DNA of 64,000 bases from Bacillota bacterium (GTDB lineage: Bacteria; Bacillota; Clostridia; Oscillospirales; Ruminococcaceae). The notes under the pieces were generated by a model that was not told where the DNA came from, did no database searches, and saw nothing but the letters and a program-made list of their open reading frames with translations. The stretch covers positions 37,413 to 101,412 of the forward strand of contig JAKPUQ010000112.1 of the NCBI GenBank assembly GCA_029572815.1, given 5' to 3'. Positions 53,624 through 60,886 of this stretch are shown piece after piece. The position numbers were made by a program, and so were the translations under genes. Positions within the stretch are counted from its first letter, which is position 1. Each line of letters opens with the position of its first letter.

Positions 53624-54379
53624 ATGAGTGAAAAAATAGTACAGACAGCAGGCAGGGAACAGCTTGGGGATTTCGCTCCCGCATTTGCCCACCTCAATGA
53701 TGATGTACTCTTCGGAGAGGTCTGGAACGAGAAGGCTATCGACGTAAAGACCAAGTGTATCATAACTGTGGTATCCCTCATGGCATCGGGTATCACCGAC
53801 AGCTCCCTCAGCTATCATTTGCAGAACGCCAAGGCTCACGGAGTCACAAAAGAGGAGATAGCTGCTATAATCACCCACGCTACCATGTACGTTGGCTGGC
53901 CTAAGGGCTGGGCAGTTTTCAGGCTTGCAAAGGAGGTCTGGAACGAGGCTGGTCCGGAGCTCACAGACAGGGACAGATACCAGAATACCATATTCTTCCC
54001 CATAGGTGAGAAAAATCCCTACGGACAGTTCTTCGTGGGACAGAGCTATCTTGCGCCTCTTACCACAGAGCAGGTGCCTGTATATAACGTTACATTCGAG
54101 CCTGCCTGCCGCAATAACTGGCATATCCACCATGCAAAGAGCGGCGGCGGACAGATGCTTATCTGCGTAGGCGGCAGAGGCTATTATCAGGAGTGGGGCA
54201 AGGAGGCAGCGGAGCTTACTCCCGGAACAGTCATCAATATCCCCGCAAACGTAAAGCACTGGCACGGAGCAGCTCCCGACAGCTGGTTCTCGCATCTTGC
54301 ACTTGAGATAGCAGGCGAGGAAGCAAGCACAGAGTGGTGCGAGCCTGTCTCCGATGAGGACTACAATAAACTGAAATAA
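53624..54379 (+). CDS. Carboxymuconolactone decarboxylase-cupin fusion protein
   Basis: A 251-residue fusion. Residues ~10-110 match the carboxymuconolactone decarboxylase/AhpD-like fold (TKCIITVVSLMASGITDSSL, then HATMYVGWPKG), but the redox Cys pair of AhpD is absent, so it is not an obvious peroxidase. Residues ~150-240 form a cupin with metal ligands in NNWHIHHAKSGGGQMLICVG and PANVKHWHGA. This CMD-cupin arrangement is common in operons with aldo/keto reductases and flavodoxins in gut Clostridia. It starts behind AAAGGAGG, 13 bases after the AKR gene. The reaction is unknown. Confidence 0.88.
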   Translation: MSEKIVQTAGREQLGDFAPAFAHLNDDVLFGEVWNEKAIDVKTKCIITVVSLMASGITDSSLSYHLQNAKAHGVTKEEIAAIITHATMYVGWPKGWAVFRLAKEVWNEAGPELTDRDRYQNTIFFPIGEKNPYGQFFVGQSYLAPLTTEQVPVYNVTFEPACRNNWHIHHAKSGGGQMLICVGGRGYYQEWGKEAAELTPGTVINIPANVKHWHGAAPDSWFSHLALEIAGEEASTEWCEPVSDEDYNKLK

Positions 54380-54381
54380 GG

Positions 54382-54409
54382 AAAAGCTCACCTATAAAGG
54401 TGAGCTTTT
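54382..54409. terminator. Bidirectional terminator
   Basis: AAAAGCTCACCT (54382-54393) pairs perfectly with AGGTGAGCTTTT (54398-54409) around ATAA, with T-rich flanks both ways. It serves the TetR operon (plus) and the RNA-repair gene group (minus). Confidence 0.93.
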
Positions 54410-54410
54410 T

Positions 54411-55439
54411 TCATATATCTCTATTTACTGCTCTTCCGTTTGCATAGATGGTGAACTCTCTTATTGCTTCATAGTCGGGCTGCTCGGGGAGATCGGTATT
54501 CTTTTTTGCGTAGTCGAGGCGATTTTTGTAGTCCTCCACAAGCTCAAAGAACTCATCGGTAGGCTGTCTGTTTCCGTCCAGAAAAGCGCCGTTCCTTATA
54601 CTCATGAGCAGGTCATGCTCAGCCTCTCTGTAGGTGATTATCTCGCCCTTTTCCGGTATATCTGTGCACATGATATACAGCCTTATGAGGTGCATCATGT
54701 GCTTGCCCAGCTTGTTGTGGCTTATGGCGTTCTGGTTGCGTTTGCCCACCTTCGCATAGTCCCGGACTATATCCGACATCCGGTTCCACATATCCTTATA
54801 GTCGCGGAGAGGATAGTGCTTCAGGCTTATATCCATAAATATCTCCGTATCAAGGCTGTTATTCACCGCCTTGTCGATATAAAGCTTTACAGCGTCCCCG
54901 GGATACTGAAAATACATCTCGCGGAAGCTCTCGGAGGCCATTTGTATGCTGTTTAGTATATGCTGCTCCTGTACGGACTGGTCAGCAAGACGGGCGGATT
55001 TGTTGTCGAGCCGTCTGAACTGTGCTGTTGCATAGCCGCTGAAGGAGTTTATTGCCTTTCTTGACAGGAACATCTTCCGATTGTCAAGAAGCTCCCTTCC
55101 TATATCCGACAGATAGAGGTAATGGTCGGGTCTGAGCCCCAGTATCTCAATGGTATTGGGGTTGCAGTCCGTAAGGAGCTGTATCAGCTTGGTGAAGGAG
55201 TAAACGGTGGTGTCTGTAGGTATATCCATGACCTGTTCAAAGTTCTCGCCGCAGAGTATCTCCTCCCTGCTGCTCAGTGCGCAGCCCCTGACGTCAAGGT
55301 CGGAGGTCTCGGTCTCCGTACCGTAGGCGTGTGAGCCGCCGAGTCCGAGGAGTATTATGTTTTTGCCCAGATGTTGGTTATTGCGCAGAAAGTCATATTC
55401 GCTCCCTGCAAGCTTTTCCTTTATTTCTTCAAGCTTCAT
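54411..55439 (-). CDS. RlaP/YcgL-type nucleotidyltransferase
   Basis: A 342-residue DNA polymerase beta-superfamily nucleotidyltransferase. The signature G-S-x-A-Y-G with two Asp is in LGLGGSHAYGTETETSDLDV. Length and the downstream blocks (TIEILGLRPDHY, HNKLGKHMMHLIRLY) match the RlaP/YcgL group, linked in the literature to RNA repair together with RtcB. ATG 55439 has AAAGGGG upstream; GTG 55448 overlaps the preceding stop. It is the distal gene of a minus-strand set with the CCA-type enzyme and two WYL proteins. The nucleotide and RNA substrate are not known. Confidence 0.82.
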   Translation of the reverse strand: MKLEEIKEKLAGSEYDFLRNNQHLGKNIILLGLGGSHAYGTETETSDLDVRGCALSSREEILCGENFEQVMDIPTDTTVYSFTKLIQLLTDCNPNTIEILGLRPDHYLYLSDIGRELLDNRKMFLSRKAINSFSGYATAQFRRLDNKSARLADQSVQEQHILNSIQMASESFREMYFQYPGDAVKLYIDKAVNNSLDTEIFMDISLKHYPLRDYKDMWNRMSDIVRDYAKVGKRNQNAISHNKLGKHMMHLIRLYIMCTDIPEKGEIITYREAEHDLLMSIRNGAFLDGNRQPTDEFFELVEDYKNRLDYAKKNTDLPEQPDYEAIREFTIYANGRAVNRDI

Positions 55440-55444
55440 TGCTT

Positions 55445-56773
55445 TCACCCCTTTATTTTCAGTACGCTTCTGGCGTAGGCAAGGCTCTGGCGGAGCTGGT
55501 TATCCTTGTCAAGACCTGCAAGTCTCAGCTTGTGTGCATATCCGAGTATCTCCGCAAAGTCCTCCGAGGGTGCAAGACCTGCCTCTATGAGGTCCCCGCC
55601 CATAAGATAGGGACGGGACATTATCTCGTTGAAGCTGTGGTATCTCTCCATGAGAAATTCCTCGGTATCATCGCATTTCGGCAGCTTTCCCAGTCCGTCG
55701 CAGACTGAAAGCTGTATCAGGTCAAAGGGCTCCGCAGACCTGTCAAAGAGCCTGTTGGTCCTTTTCAGTTTTGACCTTGCCCGTGCCATTATATTGGGCT
55801 CCATGTGGAGCTCTGTCATGTTCAGAACGTATCTGATAAGTCCGCTTTCCGAGGTCAGCCTTTCAAGAAAGGTCTGTACCAGCGGCAGTCCCAGGGCTTC
55901 GTGCTCATAGGAGTGGACGGTGCCGTCCTCGTCGATAGTTGTGCTCACCGCCTTGCCAAAGTCGTGGCAGAGTGCGGAGAGCATGAACCCAAGAGGGTAT
56001 TTTACTATATCACGCCTTTTTGCAGCCTCGTCCAGCACCATCATGGTGTGGGTCCAGGCATCTCCCTCAAGGTGATATTCGCGGTTCTGGGGCACGCCGA
56101 TAAGAGCCTTTGCCTCGGGGAACCAGAAGCTGAGCTGCTCCATTCTGCGGAGCTGCTCAAAGAACACCGAGGGCTTTTCCGACCTGAGCAGCGCCTTTTC
56201 CGTCTCAAGCAATATGCGCTCTGAGGGCAGTCCCGAAATGTCAAGACCGCAGCAGAGACTGACTGTCTCAGCAGCTATGTCAAAGCCGAAACGGGCTGAG
56301 AACTGCGCTGCACGGAGCACCCTCAGTGGATCCTCAGTAAAGGTGCTGTCATCTATGTGACGTATAGTTCGGGACTCTATGTCCTTCATTCCGCCGAAGT
56401 GGTCGGTGATCTCTTCCGTGAGCACATTTTTCATAAGTCCGTTTATGGTGAAGTCACGGCGTCTTGCAGCTTCATAAGTCCCCATGAACGGATCTGCGTC
56501 CTCGACTGAGCGCCCCGACCTTGGCAGTGATATGTCAAGTCCAAGTCCTTTCAGACTGTAGATACCGAAGCTTTTTCCGTATTCCTGGCGGCTGCCCACT
56601 GAGTCCAGCACATTTTCAGCCTGTTCAGCGGTGAGACCGTGTATCTCTATGTCGATGTCCTTGTTTTCCATGCCCAGTATACCGTCGCGGACGCAGCCGC
56701 CCACGAAATACACCGTTCCGCCAAGCTCAGCCGCTTTTTCGGCGATGAGCACTGCGGCTTCCTGATCGGTCAT
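55445..56773 (-). CDS. cca: CCA tRNA nucleotidyltransferase-type enzyme with HD domain
   Basis: A 442-residue enzyme of the class II poly(A) polymerase/CCA-adding family, which builds or repairs the 3' CCA end of tRNA. TVYFVGGCVRDGILG and KDIDIEIHG hold the nucleotidyltransferase motif, RRDFTINGLMKN is the second conserved block, and an HD-type phosphohydrolase region is present (CHDFGKAVSTTIDED). ATG 56773 follows AGAGGGA one base after the WYL stop; an in-frame ATG at 56842 lies inside the WYL gene. Its place in the RNA-repair set raises the possibility that it handles damaged tRNA ends rather than routine maturation; a second cca elsewhere would support this. Confidence 0.88.
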   Translation of the reverse strand: MTDQEAAVLIAEKAAELGGTVYFVGGCVRDGILGMENKDIDIEIHGLTAEQAENVLDSVGSRQEYGKSFGIYSLKGLGLDISLPRSGRSVEDADPFMGTYEAARRRDFTINGLMKNVLTEEITDHFGGMKDIESRTIRHIDDSTFTEDPLRVLRAAQFSARFGFDIAAETVSLCCGLDISGLPSERILLETEKALLRSEKPSVFFEQLRRMEQLSFWFPEAKALIGVPQNREYHLEGDAWTHTMMVLDEAAKRRDIVKYPLGFMLSALCHDFGKAVSTTIDEDGTVHSYEHEALGLPLVQTFLERLTSESGLIRYVLNMTELHMEPNIMARARSKLKRTNRLFDRSAEPFDLIQLSVCDGLGKLPKCDDTEEFLMERYHSFNEIMSRPYLMGGDLIEAGLAPSEDFAEILGYAHKLRLAGLDKDNQLRQSLAYARSVLKIKG

Positions 56774-56774
56774 A

Positions 56775-57767
56775 TTATCCCTCCTCTCTGTATTTTTCAA
56801 GCAGCTCATACTGCTTTTGTACGCGTAGCCTTGCCTGTTCACGCAGATGTTTGGGACCCGTTATATCCACAACGGGACCAAAGCTAAGCAGCTGTATCAG
56901 CAGCTCTGTCTCGTCCTGCCTGTCATACCACAGCTCCACGGTGTATTCGCCCGTTTCAAGGTCGCGGACGGTGTGCTTCTCATAGGAGGCGAACTCCAGC
57001 ATGAAGCGCTCCACGCCGTTTCTTTCGGGTGTGACCCTTATTACTGCGGGAGAGCTGCACTTGCGGCTCAGGAAATAGGACTCCATTGACACGGGAGTGC
57101 GGAAAACACGTCCCGTATCAGCTATTTTGTTTATGCGCCCGATGTTGATTATGCCGCTGCTTTTGACTCTGTCATTGCGCAGCAGATAGCAGTAGGCGCG
57201 GAATTTGTCGTTCTTGGGAGAGTACTCCATTTTCAGCAGTACGAACTTGCCTCCCATGCGCTTGCCGTGTCCCGAGGTGAACTCGATATAGACTATGCTC
57301 CTGCGCTTGACCGCCGTAAGAGCGGTGCGGAAAACCTCTGTGTAGCGCTGACTGAGAAAGTCGTCACAGTCCGAGAAGCGGTCGATAAAGCCGAACTGCT
57401 CCCGCCTGTAAAGAGGTGGCACGTCTGCAAGCCTTTTTTCAAGGGCAGCCAGCGTGTCATCGTCCATGAAAAGCCTTATCCTTGGGTCCGACAGCTTTGC
57501 CCTCAGCCACATTTTCTGCAGCCTTGTCAGCACCTTCACAGGTGCGTTTTTTGTTATCCGCTCCAGACTGTTGTCGGGCAGGCGGTGGAAAAGCCCCCAG
57601 TCCTCGTCCCCGGGTATGAGCTTCTGGGGCAGGAACAGCACCGAATCCCGGAAGCCCTCGCGCCGGACGGTCTCACGGACGGTCTTTTCGTCGGTGACCT
57701 GTTTTTCCAGCAGCTTAGCTGCGATACGGAAATATGTGCCGTATATCTCACTGAATATGTTCATCAT
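56775..57767 (-). CDS. WYL-domain protein
   Basis: A ~330-residue protein of the WYL group, regulators often paired with RNA-repair and defence genes. The central part (RSIVYIEFTSGHGKRMGGKF, then YSPKNDKFRAYCYLL) is the WYL-type beta-barrel, with Y and R positions that in relatives contact a nucleotide-like ligand; the C-terminal VELWYDRQDETELLIQLLSF is the WCX-type extension. The N-terminus lacks an obvious helix-turn-helix, so it may be a co-sensor for the longer WYL protein upstream, whose gene it overlaps by about 20 bases. Starts at 57767 and 57764 are both possible. Confidence 0.8.
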   Translation of the reverse strand: MMNIFSEIYGTYFRIAAKLLEKQVTDEKTVRETVRREGFRDSVLFLPQKLIPGDEDWGLFHRLPDNSLERITKNAPVKVLTRLQKMWLRAKLSDPRIRLFMDDDTLAALEKRLADVPPLYRREQFGFIDRFSDCDDFLSQRYTEVFRTALTAVKRRSIVYIEFTSGHGKRMGGKFVLLKMEYSPKNDKFRAYCYLLRNDRVKSSGIINIGRINKIADTGRVFRTPVSMESYFLSRKCSSPAVIRVTPERNGVERFMLEFASYEKHTVRDLETGEYTVELWYDRQDETELLIQLLSFGPVVDITGPKHLREQARLRVQKQYELLEKYREEG

Positions 57768-59022
57768 TATCACCGCCGTACATTCTGTTCATTCTTGAAA
57801 TATCATCGTAAAAGCGCTGGCGGACGCTGTCTGCGCCGCCCTCTATGCGGACTATCCGCCCGATGAAGGTCTTGGCCCAGTGCATGAGCTCGTTGGGGTC
57901 AAAGACATCGGCGATGAGAGTATAGAGGTGGTCGCCTTCCTTTTCAAGAGTGCAGCATCGCTTTTCGCGCTGAAGTCGTTCGATTATATATGGCTCCTTC
58001 TCCTCGTCGGCGAAGAAGGTTATCTTCATGGGAGTGACCGTGCCCGTCTCACGGCGCATACCGAAGGAAACGCCGAAGCAGCGGCTCATATTGCGGTCGA
58101 ACTTTTCCTTCATTGAGTCATAGTTCTCGCATATATCACCCTTTTTCACGGTCTTCATGTAGTCCAGACGGAATGCGGCGAACCTTTTCAGACTGCGGAT
58201 ATATCCTGCCAGATAGCGTCTGCCCGTCTGCACCGAGATAAGTATCCTCATAGGTACCACCTGATTTTCGGTGCCGATGTCATCGCCATCCTTGCGCCTT
58301 TTCACCGAAAAGGTGTGGAAGGAGATATACCGCTTCTCATTCATGGCAGTGAGTATCTCGGGCACCAGCACGTCCTCGAGGGTGTGCATCATATAATTGT
58401 GCTTGATAAAAAAGTGTTCGTTTTTCAGTCCCAGCATTTTCAGTATGCTGTTGCCGATTATTCCGAAGTGCTGGGTCTCGGAGAAGAATGCCAGAGCGTC
58501 GGCGAGTCCTTTGAACTCACTAATATAGTCATCAGCCCTGTCCTTTGAGAGTGAGTAGTAAAGGGTCTTGCCCTGCTTTTCGGAGACAATTATGCCCTCA
58601 TCGGTGTATTCCTTCAGCTTGTTGCGGACGGTCTGCTCATCAAAGAGCTGTCCGTAATCGGTGTTGAGAATATCCGTTATCTCCCTGAGAATGCGGCTGC
58701 TGCCGTCCTCAAGTATATCTGTGATAAGGAAGTGCAGACGTATATCGTTATCCGTGAAGCTCTTGGAGTAATAGGCACTGTACAGCGGATTTTCTGGGAT
58801 ATGTCCGCTGTCTACGGAAATAGATACGCTTCTGCCGCGTACCGAATCGTCATAGCGCATACAGTCCCCCATCCAGCTCTCGACGCGGCGCTTCTCGTCA
58901 CCGTAGGTGCGGACGCTTTTGCGGTCAAAGTCGCTGCGTACCTTGCAGCCGTATATGAAAAAGTCCCGAACATAGTCACGGGTCTTGTCGAAATTCTTGA
59001 TAAGCTCTGAAAATCCTGCCAT
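57748..59022 (-). CDS. WYL-domain transcriptional regulator
   Basis: A 424-residue protein with a winged-helix-like N-terminal half (IRLHFLITDILEDGSSRILR, then FDEQTVRNKLKEYTDEGIIV) and a C-terminal WYL domain (EKRYISFHTFSVKRR, MRILISVQTGRRYLAGYI) plus WCX extension. It starts behind AAAGGAG and is divergent from rtcB with a 136-base shared upstream region, the usual arrangement for a regulator controlling the ligase. The ligand is probably a damaged-RNA-related nucleotide; that part is inference. Confidence 0.83.
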   Translation of the reverse strand: MAGFSELIKNFDKTRDYVRDFFIYGCKVRSDFDRKSVRTYGDEKRRVESWMGDCMRYDDSVRGRSVSISVDSGHIPENPLYSAYYSKSFTDNDIRLHFLITDILEDGSSRILREITDILNTDYGQLFDEQTVRNKLKEYTDEGIIVSEKQGKTLYYSLSKDRADDYISEFKGLADALAFFSETQHFGIIGNSILKMLGLKNEHFFIKHNYMMHTLEDVLVPEILTAMNEKRYISFHTFSVKRRKDGDDIGTENQVVPMRILISVQTGRRYLAGYIRSLKRFAAFRLDYMKTVKKGDICENYDSMKEKFDRNMSRCFGVSFGMRRETGTVTPMKITFFADEEKEPYIIERLQREKRCCTLEKEGDHLYTLIADVFDPNELMHWAKTFIGRIVRIEGGADSVRQRFYDDISRMNRMYGGDNDEHIQ

Positions 59023-59158
59023 ATTTTCCCACTCCTTTCACATTTATATATTAACAGAAAAACTCCTCGTTTGCAATATGAAAAAGAGTGTGTGCAGAAA
59101 ATTTTATATGATTATTTCCATTTCCTGTGGTATACTGGAGTCAAGCTAAAGGAAAGAA

Positions 59159-60402
59159 GTGAAGAAAATGTTCGTACATTACAAGAAGAATTCAGAAATG
59201 CTCCCCATAAAGATATGGCAGACCAATGCCGAAGCTGTCGGCGAGAAGTGTATCGAACAGGCGGAGCACCTTGCGAAGCTGCCCTTCGCACATAAGTGGA
59301 TAGCACTTATGCCCGACACCCACGCAGGAAAGGGAATGCCCATAGGCGGCGTCATCGCCTGCGAGAATGTGGTGATCCCCAATGCGGTGGGAGTTGATAT
59401 CGGCTGCGGAATGGCATATGTTCAGACCGATATCCCCGTGTCGCTGCTCCGTGAGACAATGACAGGCAGCGGAAATCTTGTGCAGACCATATGCGGCGAT
59501 GTTCTGAGAAATATCCCCACAGGCTTTGCACACTACAAGACAGCTCAGCACTCGGAGGTTCTGGATCGCGCCAAGGCTGAGATGAGCCGCTTTGAAGCTG
59601 ATAGGGAGCTTATCCCCAGATAGAGGAGGGCTACTTCCAGGCAGGCACCCTTGGCGGCGGAAACCACTTCATCGAGATCCAGCAGGACGACGATGGAATG
59701 TGCGGTATCATGCTACACTCGGGAAGCCGTCACTTTGGAAATATCGTGGGGCAGTACTTCAATAAGATAGCCCATGAGCTCAACGACAGATGGTTCTCAG
59801 AGGTTCCGTCGGAATGGAACCTGCCGTTCCTGCCCGTTGATACCGACGAGGGACAGCGCTATCTGGCATGGATGCAGCTGTGTATGGACTTCGCCTATGA
59901 AAACCGCGCAATAATGCTCTCAAAGGTCAAGGACATATTCGTAAAGCACATAACCAAGTATACAGGCATCGTTCCTGAGTTTTCGGGTGAGATTAACTGC
60001 CACCACAACTATGCCGCACAGGAGAACCACTTCGGCAGGAATGTGTGGGTACACAGAAAGGGTGCAATACGCGCCCGTGAGGGAGATATGGGAATTATCC
60101 CCGGTGCTATGGGCTCATACAGCTACATAGTCCGCGGAAAGGGCAACCCCGACAGCTTCATGTCCTCGTCCCACGGCGCAGGCAGAGCTTACTCGCGTAC
60201 AGCTGCACTGGACAAGTTCTCGGTGGAGTCCGTAATGGTGGACTTAAAGGCGCAGGACGTAGTTCTTGCCAAGAACAACAAGTCCGATGTGGCTGAGGAA
60301 TCACGTTTCGCATACAAGGACATCGGCGATGTCATGGCAAACCAGACCGACCTTACCGAGCCAGTCAAGAGACTGTTCACGGTAGGCGTCATCAAGGGTT
60401 GA
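59159..60402 (+). CDS. rtcB: RtcB RNA ligase, frameshifted
   Basis: Joins RNA ends bearing 2',3'-cyclic or 3' phosphate to 5' hydroxyl ends with GTP and Mn2+. Family motifs: IALMPDTHAGKGMPIGGV, VGVDIGCGMAYV (metal Cys), LGGGNHFIE, MLHSGSRHFG, INCHHNYA, and MSSSHGAGRAYSR with the guanylated histidine. The frame breaks at about 59618: one more C in the CCCC run joins RELIP to QIEEGYFQAGTLGG, and the complete protein is ~414 residues, fitting the shorter bacterial RtcB class. The start is GTG 59159 at good distance from AAAGGA; ATG 59168 is an alternative. It is followed by a hairpin and then the Y-RNA candidates and Ro60-like gene. Confidence 0.88.
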
Positions 60403-60407
60403 TAAAA

Positions 60408-60432
60408 GCGGCGGGAGCTTGCCTCCTGCCGC
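60408..60432 (+). terminator. Hairpin after rtcB
   Basis: GCGGCGGGAG (60408-60417) pairs with CTCCTGCCGC (60423-60432) with one G-U. No strong T run follows, so it may be a processing or attenuation hairpin rather than a full terminator. Confidence 0.55.
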
Positions 60433-60448
60433 AGTAAAAAAGGATATA

Positions 60449-60501
60449 AAGGCACTTACAGCAATAGTTTTTTTATCATGAAAAGATAAATGCAGTGCCT
60501 T
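60449..60501 (+). ncRNA. Y-RNA-like hairpin 1
   Basis: AAGGCACT (60449-60456) pairs perfectly with AGTGCCTT (60494-60501). On the 5' side T plus ACAGCA follows; its GCA can pair with TGC at 60491-60493, leaving TACA as a bulge. TTTATC/GATAAA (60472-60477 with 60485-60490) forms the upper stem. A stem with a conserved bulge near its base is the general design of Ro60-bound Y RNAs. No homologue search was possible. Confidence 0.55.
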
Positions 60502-60504
60502 GCA

Positions 60505-60558
60505 AAGACGCATACAGCAGTTTTTATTTTCATCTGTCAATGAAAAAGAATGCGTCTT
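60505..60558 (+). ncRNA. Y-RNA-like hairpin 2
   Basis: AAGACGCAT (60505-60513) pairs with ATGCGTCTT (60550-60558), nine perfect pairs, and is followed at once by ACAGCA (60514-60519). The upper stem is TTTTCAT/ATGAAAA (60527-60533 with 60540-60546) with a six-base loop. It has the same plan as hairpin 1 with different stem sequence, which indicates that structure is conserved. Confidence 0.55.
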
Positions 60559-60566
60559 GTTTTCAG

Positions 60567-60656
60567 CCGTCCACGGCTCTCACAGCAATAGATTAAGGGA
60601 CACAGAGAGCTTTCCTTCGGGTCAAAGCACTGTGCGTAAAAGACGAGCCGTGACGG
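60567..60656 (+). ncRNA. Y-RNA-like structure 3 with UUCG hairpin
   Basis: CACGGCTC (60572-60579) pairs with GAGCCGTG (60645-60652), extended by CCGT/ACGG across one bulged base. After TC comes ACAGCAATAG (60582-60591), the same ten bases as in hairpin 1. Inside, CACAG/CTGTG and GCTTT/AAAGC stack under C(TTCG)G, a UUCG tetraloop that fits only the plus strand. An alternative smaller stem GCTCTC/GAGAGC also starts right before ACAGCA. Confidence 0.55.
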
Positions 60657-60680
60657 GCGGCGAATGTTTTATTTTACACT

Positions 60681-60761
60681 AAGTCAGCAACAGCATGGAA
60701 AATTGGCAAATGCAGGTTCAAATCCTGCCCTGCGGAAACGTATGGTATAAAATGCTGACTT
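60681..60761 (+). ncRNA. Y-RNA-like structure 4 with tRNA-like T-arm (YrlA-like)
   Basis: AAGTCAGCA (60681-60689) pairs perfectly with TGCTGACTT (60753-60761) and is followed at once by ACAGCA (60690-60695). Inside is GCAGG-TTCAAAT-CCTGC (60712-60728), a perfect five-base T-stem with a consensus T-loop, preceded by a D-arm-like GCAT...ATGC element with GG in its loop. There is no anticodon arm, and the T-arm is not adjacent to the 3' closing strand, so this is not a normal tRNA. tRNA-like modules are known in bacterial YrlA Y RNAs encoded beside Ro60 and RtcB. Confidence 0.62.
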
Positions 60762-60855
60762 GAAAACTACCGTTGCATTTCGATCACCGTAAGCGAAAGC
60801 AGACTTTGATTTTTACAAGAAGTGAGCGAGCTTGCGAGCGTCAACGTGGAAGCCC

Positions 60856-60870
60856 GCGGGGGCTCCCCGC
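60856..60870 (+). other. GC-rich hairpin before the Ro60-like gene
   Basis: GCGGGG-GCT-CCCCGC is a very stable six-base stem ending two bases before the AAAGGAG site. It could protect the mRNA 5' region after release of an upstream RNA, or affect translation. The stretch 60762-60855 also holds a weaker GC(A)TTTCG/CGAAAGC stem; no gene is visible there. Confidence 0.5.
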
Positions 60871-60886
60871 TGAAAGGAGAATAACT

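Noticed and set aside
60681..60761. Possible ordinary tRNA gene
   Set aside because: It has a perfect T-arm and a closing stem but no anticodon arm, and about 24 bases separate the T-arm from the 3' closing strand. It fits a tRNA-like module of a Y RNA better.
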